A stretch of DNA of 45,765 nt from Paraphysomonas bandaiensis. Taxonomy: Eukaryota > Chrysophyceae. A program made the translations under genes and the position numbers. The stretch is taken from contig CBFFRP010000417.1 of NCBI GenBank assembly GCA_965644295.1, forward strand, positions 1 to 45,765, written 5' to 3'. This document shows positions 13,301-20,384 of this stretch, piece by piece; the first letter of the stretch is position 1, and each line of letters opens with the position of its first letter. The notes beneath the pieces are model-generated. The model made no database searches. It was given only the letters and a program-made list of their open reading frames with translations, and was not told the origin of the DNA.

Positions 13301-14375
13301 CAGCTTTATTCTTTTGAACTATATCATCAAATTGGTATCCCCATTATTGCTAGCTGCGTTGTACATCTTTGCTGCATCGGTTTTTGTTTTTGTTTTCTAC
13401 ATATCGAAAACCTATTGGTATCAGGAAAGTGTGGTCAAGCGTTTATCACATACTGGGGGACAGTTTTCTCGTTGTGCGTACGATGGCCAGATCGCAGCTG
13501 CGTGGTGTAGATGTAATAACACGAAAGGCGGTCTCTACAGCGATGTAGAAGAAATTGATCCCTCCCAACTTATCAGAGACTTTGAGGCGGGCGTGTCTGA
13601 CAGCGGTATGGAAGAGTTATCGCAGGTTTCTCCATATTACGAGACCGTACGGTCTTCATCATTGTTTGCTCGCATGATGTCTGCTGCCAACGCCAAGGAA
13701 CGCATAGTGACTCAACGCTCCGGATCTCCTCGATATGCAGAATCACCGCGGTGGTTTTCCCCGCGCTTTACGAACTCGCCGCGATGGGGTTCTCCACGTT
13801 CTGGTTCACAGATGGCGTTCCATCCTGACCAAAACTCGCACATAAAATCCGAAACGTTATTACACCAGATGTTCGATCGAACAGCATCAGATGGCTATGC
13901 AGAGGGAAGCAAGCTGGTAAACTTGTGTGAGAGAGTGCTAGCATCGATGAGCGTTCTCATCGTAGAAGGGCCACTCTCTGCAGCTGAGTTGGACATGGTT
14001 CTTAACTTACTGCCGAAATATTCTTGTGACTCCAGTGTTGCTGATATTTATAAGTGTAGTCTCGACTGGTCTAGCTTTCTTACCTGGCTGGAATCCGCTT
14101 TGGAGCATGTGGATGCTTCTCGACTGAAAGATAGGGCCAAGGCTTTAAAATTTATGTTTGGGGAGGCTAGAAGTGAAATTCCTGACCGGGTGGTGGAATC
14201 GGACAGTGTTTGCAATGAAGACGAGGGTGCGGGAGATAAATCTAGTGTAGATTGTAATCGTATGTCTCAAATATCTGCTCTGTCTGCAGAATCCTTCATG
14301 GACGATTTAGATCGATTTACTGACGCTGCAGGCATTTCTTGCGAGAATGAGAAGTGCGTGTCATCATCGCCCTGA
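3..14375 (+). CDS. Giant S/T/P-repeat, REJ-type multi-pass surface protein (5' partial)
   Basis: The frame is open from the first bases, with no ATG before the repeats, so the true start and any signal peptide lie outside the window; about 4790 codons are visible, without introns. Order: S/T-P-T stalk; a ~340-residue Cys-containing domain (nt 129-1150); stalk repeats; a second copy of that domain (2259-3280); more stalk; 25 identical 28-residue repeats (4061-6160); FN3-like sheets (about 6760-7090); REJ-like region (about 7850-9510, with the DASQSSGSGGR core); a Cys-rich EGF-like part (9655-10050); then about 8-9 hydrophobic segments (first at 11083-11157, then 11815-11890, 12028-12105, 12750-12830, 12868-12955, 13183-13245, 13280-13410). 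The cytoplasmic tail has SPR motifs (13715-13810). REJ plus multi-pass proteins resemble polycystin-1; a role in surface contact or sensing is inference. No ion-channel signature is certain, and a GPS site (10790-10910) is only a guess from cysteines. Confidence 0.85.
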   Translation, partial: APTLCPTLSPTFTPSNSPTSSPTLSPTVSPPFVFSPTAQPTSCTPRLENSTDVYDMINHVKVTSYWLESGFVGVDDQEWVTVSTVLTSFENVVVFVSLPNIAGETSSDGFPAIARVRNVMVSGQVSFETRIYQANDSYCSKEWRVPTAISEPLPLSWMVVEQGAFNLSGHYFMVGSGLITRQDSDVTNSDNFVRFNYPTGCVSPNVSCLFEEEDKIGIILQLQTVVYDRILIPRGFNVKLRFARVVLQPHDSVDESYYTMLSPETLAFMAFETGLAISCVEKWTFETHFYASVTHIKLHIDFEYFYEVPPGIYGTIGTSTSLTDSTGLRAFDRTSSSASLITQEDQCVDEETMHTTQEEVFVMVVGESKSVQGCVICRALFTADTTISPTSIPTTITVPPTRSPTSTPILLPTLPPTISPTLFPTVLPTLSPTSAPTLCPTLSPTFTPSNSPTSAPTLCTTLSPTFTPSNSPTSAPTLCPTLSPTFTPSNSPTSAPILSPTFTPSNSPTSAPTLCPTLSPTFTPSNSPTSAPTLCPTLSPTFTPSNSPTSAPTLSPTFTPSNSPISAPTLCPTLSPTFTPSNSPTTAPTLSPTFTPSNSPTSAPTLCPTLSPTFTPSNSPTSAPTLSPTFTPSNSPTSAPTLCPTLSPTFTPSNSPTSAPTLSPTFTPSNSPISAPTLCPTLSPTFTPSNSPTTAPTLSPTFTPSNSPTSAPTLCPTLSPTFTPSNSPTSSPTLSPTVSPPFVFSPTAQPTSCTPRLENSTDVYDMINHVKVTSYWLESGFVGVDDQEWVTVSTVLTSFENVVVFVSLPNIAGETSSDGFPAIARVRNVMVSGQVSFETRIYQANDSYCSKEWRVPTAISEPLPLSWMVVEQGAFNLSGHYFMVGSGLITRQDSDVTNSDNFVRFNYPTGCVSPNVSCLFEEEDKIGIILQLQTVVYDRILIPRGFNVKLRFARVVLQPHDSVDESYYTMLSPETLAFMAFETGLAISCVEKWTFETHFYASVTHIKLHIDFEYFYEVPPGIYGTIGTSTSLTDLTGLRAFDRTSSSASLITQEDQCVDEETMHTTQEEVFVMVVGESKSVQGCVICRALFTADTTISPTSIPTTITVPPTRSPTSTPILLPTLPPTISPTLFPTVLPTLSPTSAPTLSPTMSQTLTPTMAPTLTASSFPTLLPTSFPSTNPTLTPTSVPTLSLTLRPTSAPTVSPTRSPTLSSTSTPSSSPTVVPTSSPSANPTVSPAYQTLSPTSIKTIIPTLDPTLSPIRPSPLSPTTSPVVLPTNIPSNEPTMVAVCPSSFPRFCPTLIPSMSITVEPTCGPSDSPVIFHTSSPTISVSFSSEPSARLSSATTTPTAVPVMTPTIQPTNTPSSTGGIGETFSPTAEPVMTPTIQPTNTPSSTGGIGETFSPTAEPVMTPTIQPTNTPSSTGGIGETFSPTAEPVMTPTIQPTNTPSSTGGIGETFSPTAEPVMTPTIQPTNTPSSTGGIGETFSPTAEPVMTPTIQPTNTPSSTGGIGETFSPTAEPVMTPTIQPTNTPSSTGGIGETFSPTAEPVMTPTIQPTNTPSSTGGIGETFSPTAEPVMTPTIQPTNTPSSTGGIGETFSPTAEPVMTPTIQPTNTPSSTGGIGETFSPTAEPVMTPTIQPTNTPSSTGGIGETFSPTAEPVMTPTIQPTNTPSSTGGIGETFSPTAEPVMTPTIQPTNTPSSTGGIGETFSPTAEPVMTPTIQPTNTPSSTGGIGETFSPTAEPVMTPTIQPTNTPSSTGGIGETFSPTAEPVMTPTIQPTNTPSSTGGIGETFSPTAEPVMTPTIQPTNTPSSTGGIGETFSPTAEPVMTPTIQPTNTPSSTGGIGETFSPTAEPVMTPTIQPTNTPSSTGGIGETFSPTAEPVMTPTIQPTNTPSSTGGIGETFSPTAEPVMTPTIQPTNTPSSTGGIGETFSPTAEPVMTPTIQPTNTPSSTGGIGETFSPTAEPVMTPTIQPTNTPSSTGGIGETFSPTAEPVMTPTIQPTNTPSSTGGIGETFSPTAEPVMTPTIQPTNTPSSTGGIGETFSPTAEPVMTPTIQPTIVRESPLPTLYSTSRPSCIFSNLTEYVGNGTSGSDLVFNFILTDESSFEDGATRWKSFVDNDLTVPFALDYYVIEVWGIKAFISDDDVLEGSVIECFHSQCFDVVLVNEIVGAIVNSRNMTVECGNSTWKAVNGNLFVDSDNYPCAVASRSNKFVAVPERQHSCYSEGSAAYSVSGTVALKVREVVPASVPKIHSVLSTIVADATSVVVAINVSFSRFGGTVCVGAFASDTKLSTLSSGAVKYQGHCSAKSIKSLDDSWEIVTITVDGLDALQTYDFYVSGADSFGNIGPLDQKVVSVTMPCCKEVVFIGKSPLSVPSMLHEYDMLLAHELEIYTVGIELSSSPDQTTVISLNFANNFTAVANVTSIPAFIEFVPGKSNRWGYFLVHGMPGSYRMSIKISGPGSSEFTVSEAIEIELLDEWSKFPPPSLSGASFDNSGGLVHISLNSPSDFGISILGSADEMWECTKLLAFKGDSSAACMWSSASAITVYLKYLDSSEPYINLVTPGDNISLRSGILRSYCPSSVECDSQFAEGSTVTVTAGHNTITPNVVLYAPDVVYSCDDVVVDASQSSGSGGRMWQTIEWKVVAADGGSVDNFLSTLTAQSDLSMPITVPSHLTRETTYYVSLGLRNFIQNASDPLEFVTVVIAVRSDTALSINISGGSYFVLRQSSPLHLRTQLFISTCNNSKSSIAGIADIAAVSLTWKVYENLRYTDSILSTSSNPSEFKVDGSVFTAGSLYKIYVIVRSVVDGTELEKSSVISVYSVNDDASALISDGVSALFVHPDSELILGAEPTAVDGATYIWTCVATSSIMFGYECIDTIGTLSVVRTNSYLTLPSGTLNANTTYRLTLMITSDVAGRSSTSSRVFRVSTGSYSSPLHWYTSVKSNMSIEILTDSFSNVVCPSRPFEINSRIHSSYSEGVNASWSVLSLGSNRNVLDPSVSYSNNDRHLPFSYVYNGANFPLGLNPHALAIGGAYTFRLAVDITTVDFIYTDITVNVNSPPVGGTFFVAPESGESFETVFTLAASYWTDHIDDHPIHYRFAYQMSTDFDDTQSYSVISAWGRKSFVYTTLQSGLSADNYSLVCGVFVADVWGSKTLSQYTVQVLKSSRESNRSNVVVQLEDIAFSADSTLFLTNLSGALNTLQQAASYLGILNRPNCTLAPYCKALNREECETVSHTCGPCLKGFTGVFGDDNSMCLNDSLTGGNVGDVCSNNDDCLYGRCSNGSCVMPVKTCPLSLVGGSVCSDNGVCLFKDLHGNTIEEELCTVDNTNCIAACDCSTGGGKDCGLSNSELSMRSRIRGQLCGTLESMLPYVSDSDFRTEASVRLLSQIYDTYEVSTTESWAQCNGALEAVFSSLATSGTKYVSKFIITDALVTVSKYFQSHFYEYAGSNMVDWAVAILKDTVLADMLAGQTPIVAFSDSLRLEFRQDFLNDLDGAVLETPATNEEIFYGTQVASISVPESGLNLCGAFEDYAKFVVHMWNMNPYDIDSDVIIQSSLMSITTRSTGGTLEDTSGVKNYSIVFPSLTRQEWNTSTPHCAEYDLFTQSARLCESCIIASYNADNVTFVCNDALDYFCPDTSSSRQVSSNIPDFYRSRRLQGGEEKVYFVQQVDDLVSSSRSGGTSSGLRSTPIVMTGIATFLAVILFGIFMLHMWDEFDRRVFVYNREDSAKKGRIFFDITAPFDERGLGALHAFPFLNELQEVRGRSLYSTKHIEENIGKEHDQHTTSFVFQDDKDSATMTSDIPSVTFSQLTGCVSDNRRDDVSLKISGKSRNDEDASDVIWSNVDVPVGDIQRMETSICGGEMGLHNSSFLRQNENVKSCDDPLPIRSGDIAFPSSSFLSYYTLGTRFWRAMKRHHKLVRIFTYPSIRRPRVIRFLVAASDLLFIVFVNCLFFGIFYPDNSHCQKFSSTTEATCLKDESRYESGKSLCEWNSEGERCGLRSPPLTVVFIIQVSMIVILISIIPRRIVQFILEKFCAKRPVMEDIGVNSSDFLSSEPESAVESKYFGSLTRKDEVEASIVTSQAWSDTEKSLAQSENPVYKYSYFDNMGESEEVNEFMDTTKVYFSTALRELEIPWRSEWSDLYGLAHIYSIMQLLNINIIGEPITSPSNSCISLNTIEKKLQSARKRTKWISDKILSKFEVGPTQVDYADVALLQEYILEQLSPMTRFVIKRDCFEMDHVTPGRLGFFGWITSWVSVFSMWGFMAYWSLNWTLTNGVNTSSAWGFVLLVVFLADVLVNETSQILVFDIIVVDKIRPQLCDIYYVLREVWETRVMKPYNPRDDIQVVQHISAACRAARNPALSSLMSARILQMLSDIDAIKSQRRRVEGIFSLGFLATIALFIPSKLSGFYDLIQQSTLDITVPIIWCSFILLNYIIKLVSPLLLAALYIFAASVFVFVFYISKTYWYQESVVKRLSHTGGQFSRCAYDGQIAAAWCRCNNTKGGLYSDVEEIDPSQLIRDFEAGVSDSGMEELSQVSPYYETVRSSSLFARMMSAANAKERIVTQRSGSPRYAESPRWFSPRFTNSPRWGSPRSGSQMAFHPDQNSHIKSETLLHQMFDRTASDGYAEGSKLVNLCERVLASMSVLIVEGPLSAAELDMVLNLLPKYSCDSSVADIYKCSLDWSSFLTWLESALEHVDASRLKDRAKALKFMFGEARSEIPDRVVESDSVCNEDEGAGDKSSVDCNRMSQISALSAESFMDDLDRFTDAAGISCENEKCVSSSP
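1307..2192 (+). repeat. 60/48-bp minisatellite coding S/T-P-T stalk
   Basis: Tandem units code for PTLCPTLSPTFTPSNSPTSA (60 bp) and a shorter form lacking 12 bp, gtgccctacact (48 bp). In the distal half the long and short forms alternate. A higher-order period of 324 bp (three 60+48 pairs) is seen: the rare ATA (Ile) variant at 1691-1700 recurs at 2015-2024, each followed by the same ACA-ACA (Thr-Thr) variant one unit later. All length changes are multiples of three, so the frame is kept. Confidence 0.93.
2131..3439 (+). repeat. Intragenic duplication, copy 2
   Basis: Second copy of the unit seen at 1-1309, offset exactly 2130 bp (710 codons, so in frame). Identity ends at 3439, where the sequence passes into a non-duplicated, diverged S/T-P-T stalk that runs to about 4030. 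Confidence 0.95.
4061..6160 (+). repeat. 84-bp coding minisatellite, 25 exact copies
   Basis: Unit of 28 residues, containing VMTPTIQPTNTPSSTGGIGE and then TFSPTAEP. Units start at 4061 and every 84 bp up to 6077; a 26th, partial unit starts at 6161 and leaves the repeat at ACTATAC instead of ACTATTC. The first unit is preceded by GCTGTACC in place of GCTGAACC. No internal substitution was seen among the 25 copies. The glycine-rich GGIGE segment would act as a flexible joint in an otherwise Pro/Thr-rich, probably O-glycosylated stalk (inference). Confidence 0.96.
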
Positions 14376-14691
14376 ATTATGTGAAAGCATTTCTAGTGAG
14401 GTGTATGGCTATTGTTGTTATGTATCATTTCTTTCCTCAGTGATTGTAGTCGTCAAAATTACGTATTGTATATGCAGCTGTAGCTATGGTCCCATTCCTA
14501 TAGATTTAATATTGATAGTGCATTGTAGTAAATCTGCGTCCATTTTAATCAGCATTGTTGTTAGTTTTTACTAAATTTTGAATAATTAAAACACTGTCAT
14601 AATATATGTTTATATATTACTGTATTCGTCACTGACGGTTATAAACCAAAAATCTTAAATAGTATTAATTATGTATTTTCATAAGTAAAAT

Positions 14692-14833
14692 CAGGGCCTG
14701 GTAACCATTAATGGTAATGGCATTAATGGCCATTAATGACCATTATAATTGCCGGGACTGTTTTCATTAATGCCATTATAACTGCCGGGAACTGGACTAC
14801 CATTAATGGGCCATTAATGGTTATCAGGCCCTG
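14692..14833. mobile_element. hAT-like MITE (142 bp) with 8-bp target duplication
   Basis: Left end cagggcctggtaaccattaa and right end, read inverted, cagggcctgataaccattaa differ at one base. The 8-bp direct repeat agtaaaat flanks it at 14684-14691 and 14834-14841. Ends starting CAGGG plus an 8-bp duplication are typical of the hAT superfamily (established). The interior has several CCATTAATGG palindromes and a direct repeat of ataa(t/c)tgccggga. No coding capacity; it would be moved in trans. Confidence 0.9.
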
Positions 14834-15504
14834 AGTAAAATTAATCAACGTAGAATATGTAAATGAGCAATGAGCTTTGAGTTACAAGAAAGAGTTAAAA
14901 TGATTAATGATTAATCCTATCACTTCACATGAAAATGTGCTTAAAGGGCTCAAGTAGCTATATACTAAAAAGCCAGTCCGTGATATTTCCTACTGGTATC
15001 TTGGAACCGAAAGATTCAAAAAGATTGTCAAATTGCAAACGGATAAAGCGATGTTGAGTTCTGCGGTAGGTATTGTGCAATTAAAGTGAGTTAATAGTGT
15101 GCAATAGGTGAAATCAACTCACATAGGTGTAACGGGTGAATATAGGTACAAAGGAAATAAATTCTGTCACTCATGTGTGACTATATATGACTGGTGAACA
15201 GATGTTTACCAAATGTTACATGAAGATGTTGTGAAGTGTTGGTATAATAATTATAATTTTTTCTTGAAAGTACATTATGCGTAACAAAGCAAGGTTAAGG
15301 TCTGCGTGTACAGCAAGGTTAACTTCAGACTTCAGGATAATGTAGTGAATGTCTGATTATTAACTATAGGCGTTTAAGAGTCAGAACTGATGTAGCAAAA
15401 CTAACTAGTGCTTAACTCTGATGTCCTACTATGTGGCGCTGAGAAAGCTGCTTCTGCGCCACCACAAGCACCAAGGTGCAACCACTTTTGCTCGTTTTTG
15501 TTTT

Positions 15505-15597
15505 AGGTGAACAGTCCGGGTGCTTGACTTCAGTAGGTAGCCCAATACCCCGGGTGCCCTTGAGGTGGGCCCATTCCCTGATGTCTGTTTATTCGTC
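15505..15597 (-). repeat. Dispersed repeat, copy A (inverted relative to 25491-25610)
   Basis: Its reverse complement aligns from gacgaataaacag through gggcccacctcaagggca and ggggtattgggct to tgttcacct with 25491-25610. Copy A lacks about 27 bp that copy B has. Family unknown; no TIR or target duplication identified. Confidence 0.8.
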
Positions 15598-16052
15598 ACT
15601 TGTTACTACCGATCGAGCAAAGTTTTCTTATCGCCCAATATATATCAACGTATGACAGCATATTTTATGATTTATTGTTGGTCTTTAAAATATTATATTA
15701 TTTTTGCTGGCAGTTTACTGCAAAATATTGTTATCGCCCCCTGATAGTCAGACATTCACTACTGGAGCCCTTTAACTTACGTAATTGATTTATTATGCCG
15801 TGAATACCGTGTGCGCAGTTCATAGAAATTGGTGATTAACAAAATACTGCTAAAAGGTATCAGTATTAATTACGTTGAGTTCGAGGAGTAGCAACATGAG
15901 AAAATCAATCTGACGTTTTCAGATTGTAATTACAACTAATTCGTTTGCAATAATGTATAAAATCTAGCTGATATTATACCGAAGGTTCCATAGAGTATCA
16001 CCTCACCAGTATAACTTTTAGTTCATGCTATAAAGTATATACCTAGCAATTG

Positions 16053-17435
16053 TCACATTCCCGCCAGTATCTCGTCAATATGATCTCTGTGAATTGTTCT
16101 TCCACACCCACAACATGACCACCACACCCACCAATCTTGCGCCAGGGGATCATAAAAGACCCTTGCCTGTCCTGCATGTGTGCTGACCCCTCCCTCTTCA
16201 TCCTGTAGGCTGTCGTGACAGTCCATCTCACGACCTGGTGCTCTGTTAATTCGGCTTTCGCACATTACATTCACAGCCCTGAACTCACTGTCCGCTATAC
16301 GTCGAACCACCCGCCTCTCAATATGCATGCGTCTTTGAAGAAGAGTTATCGGAGGTCTTCGAATATTCTCAGAACTTTCCAAAAGCGAAGAGACACTGGC
16401 GACTAGGGACGATGACGGAGCGGGGGAGTCGGTAAGGCAGGGAAGTGGGGCATTAACGGGTCTAGCCATAAGGTAGGCATCCTTGATCGACTGCGCGAAG
16501 GAGGAGTGTCCGATCTCGTTGAACACTCCAGTGGCATCGCCTTCGCAATCAGCAGCATACATATTCAAACAGTTATAAACGTGTCGCAATATCGCTTCTA
16601 CTCACCTCCAGCAAAATCGAGCATGGTTTCAGGCGACCCTGGGTGCTCCGACACGAATGAAGTGACATCATATATTGCTGAAGAGAATATATTAGCGCGT
16701 CATTTATGATGGATACTATCATCGGAATAACCTCCATCAATGCCTAAAACACACATTTCGGGTGTGTTACATCCCGCCAATACCCAATCCAGCCAACCTA
16801 TATTTTCCGCATAAGGGCAAGTAAAGTGCCACACATAACATACCGTATTCAAACTCGAACAAAAACAATTTCCAGCCCTGTACAGGAGGGCCCCAGTTAT
16901 CTAGTGGATTCCATAATATACCTCTGATATCAAGAATACCCCGTACACTAGGTTCCCGCCAGACTTCCCCATATCGCTGTATCCAGAGTTGCTCCCAAAA
17001 AAAATCTGCACTTAGAGTTTCCGCCAGTCTCGGACTCACACAAGAGAGGCGTGATATTTCGGCATTACTGAGATACGAGAGCATTATGAGCATAACATCC
17101 TGATTGAAATCCAGTGACCCGCGATTGTTTTGCCTCCCAGTTGAGGAAGAAGATAGCACATCACCCTGCAGTCGAGTCATGAGTTTGTCTTGTAGTCCTT
17201 TAACGGTGTTCCAGTCAGGTCGAGGGAGTTTAGTCGGCAAGTAACCCTTACGTCTCTTTCTATACGATCGATTAGACGACAGCTCTCTTCGAAACACTGC
17301 ATACATGTAACCTGTCAGTAGACAACACATGCGTATCGATGACATGCCTGTGATGAATGTGAGGATGAGGACGATAGTTGTTTCCAACACAGGCAGCTCC
17401 TTTAGAGCCCCTATACATACACTAACAATATTCAT
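16053..17435 (-). CDS. Membrane-anchored F-box protein (three exons)
   Basis: Exons on the minus strand: 17435-16844, 16677-16606, 16540-16053, giving 383 aa. Introns are 166 nt (gtatgt...ttcag) and 65 nt (gtgagt...gaag); both junctions are phase 1 and the joined frame is open. A hydrophobic segment at residues 18-46 suggests a membrane anchor. Residues 109-155 match an F-box (DFNQDVMLIMLSYLSNAEIS then SCVSPRLAETLSADFFWEQL). F-box proteins bind SKP1 and bring substrates to SCF ubiquitin ligases (established); the substrate here is unknown because no WD40, LRR or kelch part is visible. The tail is Trp/Cys-rich (DPLAQDWWVWWSCCGCG, about 350-366). The first ATG at 17435 was chosen. The short middle exon rests only on splice signals and frame. 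Confidence 0.72.
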
Positions 17436-17851
17436 ATGAAACTACAGGGATAATAATATAAAATAAACAACGATAAACAACAGAGAGAATTATGAAGATA
17501 TGAGAGAGATGTATCACTGTTCCATGTCAGGGGCTCATTGTTAAGATCAGTGACCACCAGAGCACGAATACCTCAACACACATTAACACCCACTGCTATA
17601 CATACATACATACCTATAGAGTACGTAGGAAGGCAGGTACCTATAATGGCCGGTTTACTTTTTTTTTTTTTCGGAATTGGCTGATTTTTATGTGTTGAAT
17701 CACATCAGAACAACCTTAAATCTTACTATAAACCATCCTCACATACTTACACAAGAACTAAGTTATATATAGTTATATCAGGTAGAGTAAACAGAAATCA
17801 CTGCTCATGATGACGTTGTCTGATCTGATTTTCATGCAGAATTGATCGAAT
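17436..17851. other. Gap between F-box gene and transposase; left end of transposon
   Basis: Upstream region of the F-box gene, a short CATA microsatellite (17601-17613), then the left TIR of the transposon at 17628. A T13 run follows at about 17659. No gene seen; a short upstream exon of the transposase cannot be excluded because ttttcatgcag just before 17852 could be a 3' splice site. Confidence 0.55.
17628..17652 (+). repeat. Left terminal inverted repeat
   Basis: Begins ggaaggcaggtacctataat and ends ggccg. Two mismatches against the right end (positions 13 and 18 of the TIR). Preceded by TA. Confidence 0.85.
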
Positions 17852-20384
17852 ATGATGCGAGGACGTCCACAACGACCCCGAATCACTCATACTCATACTG
17901 ACAGTCGTATGGACGAAGTCACATTGCCCCCATTGGGAAAAAGAAATGTTTTGGTTGAGGTTAAGCATGCCAAGCAGTATGGTGTGCTTCCAGGAAATGT
18001 ACCTCACAAGCGAGAGGTTAATTTGGTGTTAGAGTCTTTGCCGGATCTGCCGGAAGAGACGAGCAGCTTCCCCAGTATGAAGACTGAAAGGGCGATTCTC
18101 AACACAATCGCTAATATCCCTGAGGTAGACGTCAAACGGGGCTACAAAGTATATACCGTTGAGGAGCGTAGGGCAGGACTTATTGCCAGGGTAATAGATG
18201 GCAAGAGCGCTGAATATGTTCTCACGGAGTACGGTGTCTCTATCCGCACCCAGGGGCGGGACATGAACGCCATCAGGGAGTTGTATGGACTCACCACGAA
18301 GGAGTTCAATGTGTTTCGGAACGATTCAACGAACCATTCTGTGTTGCGGGAGGCCATCATGGAGCTGGATTACTCCCTGTCTGGTCCTAAAGCTTTGCTC
18401 TACTCCATTGCGGATCGGGATATAATGGCTACGAAGATGGACCTTCAAGATAAAGCTGGATATGGGTATGTACATGAAAGTGTATGATGTGTATGATGGC
18501 ATACAATGTACAATTTGTAATTGTTGGTGCAGATATAGCAATGCCCAGATGCAAGCCCTAGCCAGGGAATATTGCCGCGCCCATGCCAGTGCTATACGCA
18601 CTGCCAATGGAGGCGAGGACACCCCGGAGTCGGTACGCCTTGATCATGCAAAATGCAGTAAAACCTTTATTCGAGACAACTTTCTCAAGTCGTGCACTTT
18701 TGACCTTGGTGAAAATTGTTTGCCCGCTTTGACGAAGAAATCTGACCTTTCCTACAAGCGGGCAGCAGCGGCCTGCCCGACACGGGCGAGTACTATGGCC
18801 CGTAAGTTCATACAGCATCTCAGGGAGTGTATAGAGAAAGGGATCTTCCCGTCTTATGGGCCAGACCTGGAGGATATCGAGAACTGGGACGAAATTGGTT
18901 TCGACCCTTGGGGGCACGCCTTCCCTACCTTCAAACTCTTCCAGGAGCGGAGGGAAAGGCGATTCTCTGCAAGACACGGTGAGCATACATCCTTCTGGGT
19001 AACACTTCTGTATGGTATTCGCCCGGATGGGTCGACAACAAGACCCATCATCATTCACCAGGGTGGTGATGGCGAGGCGATGAGGGGACATTTGCACCTC
19101 AACCTCGACCCCACGTTTCATGTGGATTCTACTCCGTCGGGATATGCTGACCGGAATACCTTTCGAATAGCTGTATCGGAGATGTCAGCGTCAGGCAGGG
19201 CTAAGTGGGTCTACATTGATGGACATAGCTCACACTTTGACCCCAACTCTATCCGGCACGCTATTTCTCATAAAGTGTATATCAATTTCCTCTGTGCTAA
19301 CAACTCTGTTAATGACGCCCCCATCGATAACGGGCCCAATGCCAAGCTTAAAGCTGCCTATCGGAGGTGCTTTTCCTGGTGGAAGCACAGAAACCCAGGA
19401 GAGCCTATGATTGTTTTTCACTTCAACAAAATAATCAATCAGGCATGGAAAGAGTTTACCTCTGACCCCACGCTACCTGGTTGCATCAAGCATGCCTTTG
19501 CTAAGACGTTGACTTGGCCTTTAGTTGATCCCTTGGAGGGAGAGGAGGTGGCCGAGGTTCATAGAGACAAAGTGACATCTAATAGTATTATCTCTGGTGT
19601 GTATGATGTGGATGAACGGGACATGGACCGTAAGGCATCGGTGCTTTCGGCACCCAGACCAGTCGCTCTCATGGAGCCCAGCGAGGAGAACCCAAATATG
19701 AAGCGGGTTCGTTACCAGGAGGTCAAGCCTGGGGATATTAACTATTGCGTGCTTATTAGTAGTATTTCGGCACAGTTCTTCCAGTCTAGTTTTCTCGCTC
19801 CGGCACGTGAACAGGCCCAAGCGAGGGCAGAGGAGGCCCGATACAAGAAAGCCTCAATTCCCCGCGGTGCGTTAAGTGTATTGGACGTTGCCCTAGAGAA
19901 TGAGGTGAGGGGTCAGGATGCAGAAGGGGAGGGGGGAGGGGTGGACGAGAGGGGTGGTATGCCCAACACCACTACGGGGCACTGTGCAGTGCTGTCAACG
20001 GCCGAGCGTATTGAGGCCTACATGGCTCGGAGGGAGGAAGAGCGACAGGCTAAAGAGCGCCGTAAGGACGAAAAGGAGCGCCGCCAGATGGAAGAATATC
20101 ACCGACATGTTGAGATCGTGGATGCCCTTCTACTCCGTGTGCGCGACCAGCAATATGACTGGCGCACGGCCAATAATGATGCCCTGAGGGCAGCACTAAA
20201 TGTCCTTCCTAAGGCAACTACTCCTATTGATCCTGAGCTAAAGGTTGGCACGAAGGCCTACCTCATAGCCAAGCTCGAAGGTCCGATGTCTGACAAGTTG
20301 AGACAGCTGCACGGGGGAGTGGTGAGGGAGAGAGAGGAGGTTTATGTATCGGAATCAGACCGAGAGCCAATCGATGCGGCGTAG
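17852..20384 (+). CDS. pogo-like DDE transposase (two exons)
   Basis: Exons 17852-18465 and 18533-20384 are joined by removing a 67-nt intron (gtatgt...ttggtgcag, split Gly codon), giving 821 aa. The enzyme would cut and rejoin the element's ends. Residues about 103-145 look like a helix-turn-helix that would bind the TIRs. The catalytic triad is visible: D324 (WDEIGFDP), D434 (YIDGHSSH) and D470 (APIDNGPNAKLKAAYRR), with 35 residues between the last two, as in pogo-type DDE_1 enzymes. Residues about 702-747 form a charged Glu/Arg/Lys coiled coil, followed by an unassigned tail. There are no stops or frameshifts, so the gene may be active. Start chosen at the first of two adjacent Met codons; an upstream exon is possible. 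Confidence 0.85.

Larger units (their letters stand above)
14376..16052. other. Intergenic stretch without a recognised gene
   Basis: AT-rich 3' flank of the giant gene. AATTAAAA at about 14584 is a possible polyadenylation signal. It holds a 142-bp MITE and a dispersed repeat listed separately. Short open frames here show no recognisable protein. Confidence 0.6.
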
